NCBI GenBank assembly: GCA_964589725.1
Contig: CAZPUJ010000467.1
Location: 1 to 15,675, forward strand
Origin: CAYSHJ01 sp964589725
GTDB lineage: Bacteria; Planctomycetota; Planctomycetia; Planctomycetales; Planctomycetaceae
Direction: 5' to 3'
DNA length: 15,675 nt
Under the pieces are notes generated by a model. It saw nothing but the letters and a program-made list of their open reading frames with translations, had not been told where the DNA came from and made no database searches. The translations under genes and the position numbers were made by a program. Each line of letters starts with the position of its first letter. Position 1 is the stretch's first letter. Below are positions 1 to 6,505 of this stretch, one piece after another.

Positions 1-1740
1 CCGTATGGCTGCACCGAGCAAACGCTCAACCGCTTCCTGCCGACGGTCGTCACGCATCGTATCCTGCGGAAGATGAATCTCGACCTGAAGGCGATCCAGG
101 CGAAGCGCACGAACCTGAATGCTCAAGAGATCGGCAACGACGCGGAACGAGCGAAGCAATGGCAACGCTTCGACCGCAATCCGGTCTTCGATACCGATGA
201 AGTGACCGCGATGGTCAAGAACGGCCTCGAACGGCTGACCGAGATGCAGTGCGGTGACGGTGGCTGGGGCTGGTTCAGCGGCTGGGGCGAGCATTCGTAC
301 CCGCACACGACGGCGGTCGTTGTTCACGGCTTGCAGATCGCTCGCGAGAACGACCTGGCCATCGTGCCTGGCGTGCTCGAACGCGGCATCGAATGGCTCA
401 AACGCTATGAAGCTGAGGAGATCCAGAAACTCAAAAACGCTCCGACGAAGACTCATCCATGGAAAGAGAAGGCCGACGCGCTCGACGCCTTCGTCTACAT
501 GGTGCTTGTCGATGAGGATCACGCGAACGCCGACATGTTGGAGTTCCTGTATCGCGACCGCACCGCGCTGCCGGTCTATGCGAAGGCCCTGTTCGGTCTC
601 GCGCTACACAAGCAACAACAGGCCGAGAAGCTGGCGATGATCCTGAAGAACATCGAACAGTTCCTCGTCCAAGACGATGAGAACCAAACGGCCTATCTGA
701 AACTGCCCGAAAATAACTGGTGGTGGAACTGGTACGGCAGCGACATCGAGGCGAACGGCTATTACCTGAAACTGCTGTCTCGCGTCGATGCCAAGGACGA
801 ACGAGCCTCGCGGCTGGTGAAGTACCTGCTCAATAACCGCAAGCACGCCACGTACTGGAACAGCACCCGCGACACCGCCGTCTGCATCGAAGCGATGGCC
901 GAATACCTGAAGCAGAGCGGCGAAGACCAGCCGAATCTGCACGTCGAAGTCCTGATCGACGGCCAACTGAAGCAGACGGTCGAGATCACGCCGGAGACGC
1001 TGTTTGTCTTCAACAACAAGTTCGTCATCGAAGGCGAAGCCCTGACTGACGGGCAACACGTGATTGAATTGCGGAAGAAGCCGTTGGCCGCAGGTAGGGG
1101 ACAGGGGACAGGAGTCAGGGGACAAGACGGGAAAGACAAATCTGAAATCTCAAATTTGAAACCGGAAATCGAAAATCAAAAATCAAAAATCGAAAATCAA
1201 TATCCCCTCTACTTCAACGCCTACCTGACCAACTTCACGCTCGAAGACTTCATCACCAAGGCTGGGTTGGAGATCAAGGTCCAACGCAAGGTCTACAAGC
1301 TCACGCCGACGGACAAGAAGATCGACGTCGCCGGCTCGCGCGGCCAAGTGGTGAAGCAAAAGGTCGAAAAGTACGAACGTAGCGAGTTGCCGAATCTCGC
1401 CACAATCAAGAGCGGCGACTTGGTTGAAGTGGAACTCGAGATCGACAGCAAGAACGACTACGAGTATCTGCTCTTCGAAGACCTGAAAGCCGCTGGCTTC
1501 GAGCCAGTCGACCTCCGCAGCGGCTACAACGGCAACGACCTGGGCGCCTACATGGAACTCCGCGACGAACGAGTCACTTTCTTCGTCCGCGCGCTCGCTC
1601 GCGGTAAGCATTCGGTCTCGTACCGACTGCGTGCCGAAACGCCGGGCAAGTTCAGCGCGCTCCCGACGCGAGCCTCCGCCATGTACGCCCCTGAACTGAA
1701 AGCGAACTCCGACGAGATCAAGCTGGCGATCGAGGACTGA
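1..1740 (+). CDS. Alpha-2-macroglobulin family protein, C-terminal part (5' end outside window)
   Basis: The frame is open from base 1, so the gene starts upstream and the ATG at 73 is internal. The first visible residues read PYGCTEQT. This is the bacterial alpha-2-macroglobulin thioester motif: Cys at 10-12 and Gln at 19-21 would form the internal thioester that covalently traps attacking proteases. An alpha-helical thioester-domain region follows, with GGWGWF and NNWWWNWYGSDIEANGYYLK, to about base 920. Beta-rich sequence comes next. The last ~110 residues resemble the C-terminal MG10/receptor-binding domain (DERVTFFVRALARGKHSVSY, then PGKFSALPTRASAMYAPE). Family members are usually periplasmic or lipid-anchored and 1500-2000 residues long, so about a third is present (579 residues). 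A 36-codon repeat insert lies at 1093-1200 (separate entry). The family call is secure; the protease-trapping role comes from family knowledge. Confidence 0.93.
   Translation, partial: PYGCTEQTLNRFLPTVVTHRILRKMNLDLKAIQAKRTNLNAQEIGNDAERAKQWQRFDRNPVFDTDEVTAMVKNGLERLTEMQCGDGGWGWFSGWGEHSYPHTTAVVVHGLQIARENDLAIVPGVLERGIEWLKRYEAEEIQKLKNAPTKTHPWKEKADALDAFVYMVLVDEDHANADMLEFLYRDRTALPVYAKALFGLALHKQQQAEKLAMILKNIEQFLVQDDENQTAYLKLPENNWWWNWYGSDIEANGYYLKLLSRVDAKDERASRLVKYLLNNRKHATYWNSTRDTAVCIEAMAEYLKQSGEDQPNLHVEVLIDGQLKQTVEITPETLFVFNNKFVIEGEALTDGQHVIELRKKPLAAGRGQGTGVRGQDGKDKSEISNLKPEIENQKSKIENQYPLYFNAYLTNFTLEDFITKAGLEIKVQRKVYKLTPTDKKIDVAGSRGQVVKQKVEKYERSELPNLATIKSGDLVEVELEIDSKNDYEYLLFEDLKAAGFEPVDLRSGYNGNDLGAYMELRDERVTFFVRALARGKHSVSYRLRAETPGKFSALPTRASAMYAPELKANSDEIKLAIED
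1093..1200 (+). repeat. In-frame composite repeat insert inside the alpha-2-macroglobulin gene
   Basis: These 108 nt (36 codons, no stop) differ sharply from the surrounding GC-rich coding sequence. The first module is G-rich, with three copies of AGGGGACA (1096-1103, 1103-1110, 1117-1124). The second is A-rich and made of ATCTGAAATCTCAAATTTG and ATCGAAAATCAA units. The 12-mer ATCGAAAATCAA occurs at 1168-1179 and again at 1189-1200, a spacing of 21 nt. The encoded stretch is low in complexity and hydrophilic (GRGQGTGVRGQDGKDK, then IENQKSKIENQ). It lies between HVIELRKKPLAA and PLYFNAYLTNF, which read as continuous family sequence without it. Similar units occur between genes in planctomycete and some cyanobacterial genomes; that point is from memory. 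Confidence 0.75.
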
Positions 1741-1915
1741 CAGCCAGGAAGACTTGGCACTCCCGTCAATCCTGATTAACGAATGGATGATGTTGCCGAG
1801 CGTCGGGTGCGCGTTATGCTGCTCGCCATTGCTTGGCGATGGTCGCAGGTCGAATGTCAATTGGGGGAGACCCGCCTGGAGCAGGACCGTGGACCACGCT
1901 ACGAGGTGACCTGTG

Positions 1916-3397
1916 ATGATCCGACTCGTCGGTAATCCCAAGACGCTGTGCGACGGCGTCACCCGGCGTGACCTGCTGCATCTCGGCGGGTTGAGCCTCT
2001 TTGGTCTGAATTTGGCCGACTTTTCGCGTCTGCAAGCGGCTCAAGCGACCGGTTTGCAGGCCGGTTCTTTCGGACGCGCCAAGTCGTGCATTCTTGTCTA
2101 TCTCGTTGGAGCCCCGCCGCAGCACGAGACGTTCGATCCGAAACCCAATGCGCCCGCGGTCCAGGGAGAGTTGAACGCTATTCCTTCCGCGATTCCCGGC
2201 GCGCCGATCTGCGAGCTGTTGCCACGTTTCGCGGAGATCACCAACCGATTGACCATCGTGCGATCGATGACCCACCAATGGCCGTTCCATGCGGTGAACT
2301 ATGCGTTGGCCGGCATTCCGGAGATCAACCCTCGCAAAGAATCCGATCCGAACGATCGCACCGAATGGCCCTTCATCGGTTCGGTGGTGGATTATCTTGC
2401 GGCGCAGCGGGAACCGCTTGCCCGACCGGCGATTCCTCGCAATGTGGCCCTGCCGTTTCCCGTCTATGCGCACGTCAACTTTCGGTTACTCGGCGGCCCG
2501 TATGCGGGCTTTCTTGGGCAGCAATACGATCCTCTCTGGACGGCATTTGATGCACGCGGAACGCGCGAGGTTCCGGTCCTCGCGGAAGGCTCTGGAAAGC
2601 TCGATCCCTTTGCTGGCATCCGTCCTGAGGACCGCTTTGAACTCGGACCGAAACCGACGGCCGACTCCCCCACGCTCGTACGTGTCGGTCTCCGCCGTGC
2701 CTTGCTCGAACAGTTCGATGCCACACGTCGCGATCTGGAAAGGCACACTCGTGTCGCGGGGTACGATCAGCATCAGCACACTGCTCACGAGTTGTTAACG
2801 AGCAGCGGACTGGCCCGTGCGCTCGACGTTCACCAGGAGCCGGAAGCGATGCGGCTCAATTACGGGATGAACCTATTTGGGCAATCATTGCTCGCCGCGC
2901 GACGGGTCATTGAGGCGGGCGGGAAGTTCGTGAGCGTCTTCTGGGACACGTACAGCCACTTCGCAAATGGCTGGGACACTCACTCGAACCACTATCCTCG
3001 TCTCAAGGATTTCTTGCTGCCGGTGTTTGATCATTCGTTCCCGGCTTTCTTGCGCGATATGGAGGCACGCGGACTGTTGGACGAAACGTTGGTGCTCTGC
3101 TTGAGCGAGCACGGTCGCACGCCACAGTTAAATAATCGTCCCGGCAACGGTCGCGAACACTGGTCCCGAGTCTACTCGGTGTGCCTCGCCGGTGCCGGAA
3201 TCGGCCGAGGCCAAGTGGTCGGTGAGAGTGACAAGATTGGTGGCGACGTAAAGTCGAACCCCCTCTCGCCGAAGGACATCCTCGCGTCGGCGTTCCATCT
3301 TTTGGGCATCGACCCGCACACAACCGTCCCCGATCCGCTGGGACGACCGGTGCCAGTCGCGGGAGATGGCGTGGTGCATCACGAGTTGTTCGGCTGA
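1916..3397 (+). CDS. DUF1501 domain-containing protein (exported, Tat-type signal)
   Basis: This 493-residue protein belongs to the DUF1501 family, which is greatly expanded in planctomycetes and structurally related to alkaline phosphatase/sulfatase-type hydrolases. Its biochemical role is not established. The N-terminus carries TRRDLLHLGG at residues 16-25 followed by a hydrophobic run, the usual Tat-like signal of this family, so export is likely. Family blocks follow: SCILVYLVGAPPQHETFDPK, VRSMTHQWPFHAVNYALAG, FWDTYSHFANGWDTHSNHYP, ETLVLCLSEHGRTPQLN, GREHWSRVYSVCLAGAGIGRG, and the ending LLGIDPHTTVPDPLGRPV. GAGG at 1903-1906 favours the ATG at 1916 over the adjoining GTG at 1913. The gene closes with a strong intrinsic terminator 17 nt after the stop. 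DUF1501 genes are often paired with DUF1553/PSD1 cytochrome genes, but none is present here. Confidence 0.93.
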   Translation: MIRLVGNPKTLCDGVTRRDLLHLGGLSLFGLNLADFSRLQAAQATGLQAGSFGRAKSCILVYLVGAPPQHETFDPKPNAPAVQGELNAIPSAIPGAPICELLPRFAEITNRLTIVRSMTHQWPFHAVNYALAGIPEINPRKESDPNDRTEWPFIGSVVDYLAAQREPLARPAIPRNVALPFPVYAHVNFRLLGGPYAGFLGQQYDPLWTAFDARGTREVPVLAEGSGKLDPFAGIRPEDRFELGPKPTADSPTLVRVGLRRALLEQFDATRRDLERHTRVAGYDQHQHTAHELLTSSGLARALDVHQEPEAMRLNYGMNLFGQSLLAARRVIEAGGKFVSVFWDTYSHFANGWDTHSNHYPRLKDFLLPVFDHSFPAFLRDMEARGLLDETLVLCLSEHGRTPQLNNRPGNGREHWSRVYSVCLAGAGIGRGQVVGESDKIGGDVKSNPLSPKDILASAFHLLGIDPHTTVPDPLGRPVPVAGDGVVHHELFG

Positions 3398-3414
3398 CGG
3401 TGTGACATTCCCGG

Positions 3415-3447
3415 GGGGAGGGTCAATTGAGGACTCTCCCCTTTTTT
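3415..3447 (+). terminator. Rho-independent terminator after the DUF1501 gene
   Basis: A 10-bp stem is formed by GGGGAGGGTC (3415-3424) and GACTCTCCCC (3432-3441), with one G-T wobble at 3421/3435. The loop is 7 nt (3425-3431), and six T residues follow directly (3442-3447). It starts 17 nt after the DUF1501 stop codon and ends only 28 nt before the ATG of the next gene on the same strand. It therefore either separates the two units or attenuates read-through into the TPR gene. Confidence 0.85.
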
Positions 3448-3475
3448 GTGGCCGCGTCGTTATGGAGCATGTGCG

Positions 3476-5491
3476 ATGAAGGATTCCTCCTCACTCAAGG
3501 TGGAATGTACTCCTTCCGTGGAAGATTCGCCCAAGCGGTCGTCATCTCCTTGGATCGTCGCGCCTACGGTGGATCTGTTATTGGTGATCGGCACCCCGCT
3601 GCTGATTTTCCCACTATTGACGCTCGCTCAGTATTTCTCGTCGTCAGCGCAGATCACTTCTTTCGCATTCATTTGGGCCATCGGACATCATCTGCCAGGC
3701 ATGATGCGCGCCTATGGAGATCAGGCTCTCTTTCGCCGCTTCCGCACGAGATTTGTTGTGGCACCGTTGCTGCTGTTGGTTGTGGGCGTCTATTCCGTGG
3801 CGGCCCAGTCGAGCGCGATCCCGCTGGGCATTGCGATCTGGGGTTGGTGGCATTACCTGATGCAGACTTACGGATTTCTGCGGATTTATGACGGCAAGGT
3901 TCGATCGGTCGCCCCTCTCACTTGTGGGCTTGATCAAGCGATGTGCTTGGTGTGGTTCGCCGGAGCGATTGTGCTCACGGACAACGGTTTGTTCGGGTTT
4001 CTCAACCGTTTTTATCAGGCGGGAGGGTTTGTCGTTTCCGCAGACATGATCGTTGACGTGAAGTTGGGTGTGTTCGCAGCGATGGTTGTCGTGACCGGGG
4101 CGTTCGTCGTGCATGGTCTCGTACAATTGTGGCGCGGGCAGTTCCCCAGCATTTTGAAGCTTGCGCTGATGGTGAGCACTTTCGGTTACTACTGGTATTG
4201 CCTGGCCACCGTCTCAAACCTATTCGTCGCGTATGCTTTGTTCGAGATATTTCATGACATCCAATACCTCACCATCGTCTGGGTCTTCAATGAGAAACGC
4301 GCGGAGAAGGATTCCAGAGCTGGTGCGTTCACGCGGCTGCTCTTCCGCCGCCAGTGGCAGTTGGTCGCGTGCTATTTGGGACTGATCTTGGTGTACGGCC
4401 TGCTCAACCATGGCACGCGCGAGATGGTTGAGGGGCCGATTCAGAAGGGATTGCTGGGATTTTTCATGGCGTCGACGTTGCTGCACTATTACTACGACGG
4501 ATTCATTTGGAAGCTGCGTGAGGCGGAAACGCGAACTTCCTTGGGACTGACTGCTGCGACTGCGTCAACTCGCGCGGGTGGTTGGCGTCCCGTCTTCACT
4601 TCGACAATGGTTGCACTGCCGGTCTGCGGACTCACGTGGCTGGTAGTACGGGAACAGAGTCGCCCGGAATTCGATCAGGCAAGACATGCTTCACTGGTCT
4701 CAGCCCTGCCACGCTGCGTCTTCGCGCATCACAACCACGGGATTGCCCTGTCTGCTGCCGGACATCTTGAGGAGGCGGAGGCCGCATATCGTCAGGCACT
4801 CAAGTTGAATCCGTTCTACGCGGAAGCGCATTACAATCTGGGGAGCCTGTTAGCTCGAAAGGGAGATGCAGACGCGGCTCTGATCGAGTTTCGTGAGACG
4901 TTGCAGCTTGACAGTCGGCATGTTGATGCGAATTACAACCTTGGCGTGTTGCTTCTCATTCGAGGTCAAAATCGCGAAGCCATTTCGTTGTTTGAAACCG
5001 CACTCGAAAACGCGCCTCTCCGAGCGGAGATCCATGGCAACTTAGGATCGGCTCTGGCCCTTTCAGGACGCCGCAAAGCAGCAATTAACCATTTCCGTCG
5101 GGCTCTCGAACTGAACCCTGATCTGGTCGAATTACATGGAATCTTGGCCAGAGACTTGGACGCCGAAGGAGATTCAAGCGGAGCCTTGGAGCACCATCGA
5201 CAAGCGATCGCCCTTCAGCCCGACTCCGCAGTTGTCCATTTCAATCTAGGAACGTTTTTGGAAAGCCGACAACAACTCAGTGAGGCGGTCGCGGCATATC
5301 GCTCGGCTCTCAGTCTGAATCCTCACGCTGTGGACGCCTGGATTAATCTAGGAGCAGCACTTGCGAAGCAGAATCAAATGAACGATGCGGCACAGGCGTT
5401 TCGACGTGCGATCGAACTGGCCCCCGATAATTCCACTGCCAAGCTGAATCTGCAGCGCGCAGAATCTCTTTTGCAACCGCCAGCACCGTAA
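3476..5491 (+). CDS. Polytopic membrane protein with histidine motifs fused to seven TPR repeats
   Basis: I do not recognise a characterised family for the N-terminal part. Of 671 residues, about the first 395 hold roughly ten hydrophobic segments. Polar motifs lie in or beside them: GHHLPG (His71, His72), WWHYLMQTYGFLRIYD (His126), FEIFHDIQYL (His260) and LHYYYDGFIWKLRE (His337). Several membrane histidines spread over helices would suit a metal-binding membrane enzyme such as the desaturase/hydroxylase or carotenoid-cleaving types, but this is inference. From about residue 416 to the end there are seven clear 34-residue TPRs (for example AHYNLGSLLARKGDADAALI and HGNLGSALALSGRRKAAINH). They are protein-interaction repeats and give the C-terminal boundary. 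GGAG at 3464-3467 supports the ATG at 3476. The upstream TTG at 3446 overlaps the T-run of the preceding terminator. Confidence 0.85.
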   Translation: MKDSSSLKVECTPSVEDSPKRSSSPWIVAPTVDLLLVIGTPLLIFPLLTLAQYFSSSAQITSFAFIWAIGHHLPGMMRAYGDQALFRRFRTRFVVAPLLLLVVGVYSVAAQSSAIPLGIAIWGWWHYLMQTYGFLRIYDGKVRSVAPLTCGLDQAMCLVWFAGAIVLTDNGLFGFLNRFYQAGGFVVSADMIVDVKLGVFAAMVVVTGAFVVHGLVQLWRGQFPSILKLALMVSTFGYYWYCLATVSNLFVAYALFEIFHDIQYLTIVWVFNEKRAEKDSRAGAFTRLLFRRQWQLVACYLGLILVYGLLNHGTREMVEGPIQKGLLGFFMASTLLHYYYDGFIWKLREAETRTSLGLTAATASTRAGGWRPVFTSTMVALPVCGLTWLVVREQSRPEFDQARHASLVSALPRCVFAHHNHGIALSAAGHLEEAEAAYRQALKLNPFYAEAHYNLGSLLARKGDADAALIEFRETLQLDSRHVDANYNLGVLLLIRGQNREAISLFETALENAPLRAEIHGNLGSALALSGRRKAAINHFRRALELNPDLVELHGILARDLDAEGDSSGALEHHRQAIALQPDSAVVHFNLGTFLESRQQLSEAVAAYRSALSLNPHAVDAWINLGAALAKQNQMNDAAQAFRRAIELAPDNSTAKLNLQRAESLLQPPAP

Positions 5492-5537
5492 GTTTAGTGA
5501 TTGAACTCGCCGCACGGGAGAGCGAAGGGGCTCACAG

Positions 5538-6011
5538 TCAGGTAGGGCACGGCTGCGGAACTTCGAGGTTCAGCCAGGCCGTGTTTTCTCCGTTCTGAAA
5601 GGTTTCAAGGATCTTGTTCCACTCGTCCCCTTGCAACTTGCGGCTGGTACGGAAGAGTTGCCAGCGCTGATCGTGGTCGATCACCGAGATATGCGGCAGC
5701 GGGCGAGAATCGAACAGCTTGTGAGTCGTCTCGCCATGCTTGGTGCTGGCGTCGAGCACGATGACGACGTATCGCTCCAGCAGTTTGCGGCGATGCTCCG
5801 TCTTGCGGACGTCGGCCAGATGGACCGGCACGTCCGCCGCTTCTTCGCCCGGATTCAGGATCACCAGCAGCGGCTTCTTGGACCGCTGAGCCTCACGATA
5901 CCCCAGCGTGTAGTTCGTGAAGTGAGTGGGCGGGTTTGTTGTAAGGAATCGCTCCGGCGCGACGCCGACACCGGGAGTCCAGAACATCAGCAGGGTCAGG
6001 GTGGAGAACAT
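5538..6011 (-). CDS. Small exported thioredoxin-fold protein lacking CxxC
   Basis: The predicted protein has 157 residues. It starts with a short hydrophobic segment (MFSTLTLLMFWTPGVGVAP) that could be a signal peptide or anchor. The rest fits a thioredoxin-like fold: YREAQRSKKPLLVIL (helix then strand), YVVIVLDAS (strand), LPHISVIDHDQRWQLFRTS (the cis-Pro-type strand-turn) and a closing helix DEWNKILETF. Where the redox WCxxC motif would sit the sequence reads NPGEEAADVP, so disulfide chemistry is not expected. The ATG at 6011 is preceded on its strand by AGGA about 10 nt away and begins the hydrophobic segment. The reading frame extends to 6077, but those residues look unrelated and overlap a leader hairpin. 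The gene converges with the TPR gene (46-nt gap). The fold is a pattern-based call and the function is unknown. Confidence 0.7.
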   Translation of the reverse strand: MFSTLTLLMFWTPGVGVAPERFLTTNPPTHFTNYTLGYREAQRSKKPLLVILNPGEEAADVPVHLADVRKTEHRRKLLERYVVIVLDASTKHGETTHKLFDSRPLPHISVIDHDQRWQLFRTSRKLQGDEWNKILETFQNGENTAWLNLEVPQPCPT

Positions 6012-6033
6012 GAATTCCGTTTCCTGTGAATGA

Positions 6034-6083
6034 CGCTGATCGCTGAGGCGGATCCACCAATGGTGGATGCTTCGCAATCAGTG
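6034..6083 (-). promoter_or_regulatory. Imperfect hairpin in the leader of the thioredoxin-fold gene
   Basis: The core is a 7-bp perfect stem, ATCCACC (6052-6058) with GGTGGAT (6062-6068) and a 3-nt loop. It is enclosed by an outer stem, CTGAT (6036-6040) with ATCAG (6077-6081), which extends weakly to 6034/6083. On the transcript it would sit about 22-72 nt upstream of the ATG at 6011, ahead of the ribosome binding site. It could be a regulatory leader structure or another dispersed repeat copy; the sequence alone does not decide. Confidence 0.4.
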
Positions 6084-6334
6084 ACGACGTGAAATGGTCC
6101 GATCGCCTCGACGCCCCGATGACCCTGACCCACAGACCCATCACGGACACGTCGAAGAAAGGCAAACTCTGAAGAAATGCCCAAACACCGTCAAGCACTA
6201 CCGATAAAATTTTCCGATAGCAAAGATTGTTGAATATTTTGAGATTACGTAATTCAGGGTGATTGAGAGATATGAGGGCGAGGGAGAACGGATACTTCGC
6301 ACCGCCAAGTCTGACACATTTGGGAGACCCCCAC

Positions 6335-6395
6335 ACTAACCCAAAGCGTAAGCGAGGGCTCAGGTAACGGTCCCTCGCTTACGCTTCGGGTTAGT
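6335..6395. repeat. Dispersed palindromic repeat (LTRSVSEG type)
   Basis: The two 24-nt arms (6335-6358 and 6372-6395) are reverse complements with a single mismatch and enclose a 13-nt spacer. Each arm carries a form of CTAACCC(A/G)AAGCGTAAGCGAGGG. Read on the minus strand, an arm translates as LTRSVSEG, a peptide string I recall from many spurious planctomycete ORFs, which marks this as a high-copy intergenic element. No T-run follows, so it is not a standard terminator. It lies about 110 nt after the glycosyltransferase stop. Confidence 0.85.
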
Positions 6396-6505
6396 ATCAG
6401 ACTCGGCCGAGTGCGGTAAAAGTGCTGCGAACGTTTCAAGCGTCCGGTCCACTTGATCTGCGATGCTCGCCCTCTGCTCTGCGGCAAGAGCATTCACAAT
6501 CGTGC

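Larger units (their letters stand above)
6012..6505. other. 494-nt geneless stretch with two hairpin elements
   Basis: This lies between the stop of the minus-strand glycosyltransferase gene and the start of the minus-strand thioredoxin-fold gene. It holds an imperfect leader hairpin (6034-6083) and a dispersed palindromic repeat (6335-6395), each listed separately. The sequence between them (about 6084-6334) is more AT-rich around 6200-6250 and could hold a promoter for the downstream minus-strand gene, but I see no convincing -35/-10 pair. Short open frames here read through the palindrome and show no protein-like features. Confidence 0.6.

Noticed and set aside
1183..1962. 259-codon minus-strand open frame opposite the alpha-2-macroglobulin and DUF1501 starts
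   Set aside because: It is antisense to strongly family-matching coding sequence, its translation shows no recognisable motif, and long antisense frames are expected in GC-rich DNA.
3446..3475. Upstream TTG start for the TPR membrane protein
   Set aside because: It overlaps the T-run of the preceding terminator and adds ten unlikely residues. The ATG at 3476 has GGAG at a good distance.
3476..4660. Membrane part as a Brp/Blh-type carotenoid cleavage enzyme
   Set aside because: The histidine-rich membrane motifs suggested it, but I cannot match the specific motif order or spacing of that family, so only a generic description is given.
5492..5537. Bidirectional terminator between the convergent TPR and thioredoxin-fold genes
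   Set aside because: The 46-nt gap has no clear stem with a T-run on either strand.
6254..6493. Minus-strand frame containing LTRSVSEG
   Set aside because: The residues come from translating the dispersed palindrome; there is no supporting start signal or conserved protein-like segment.
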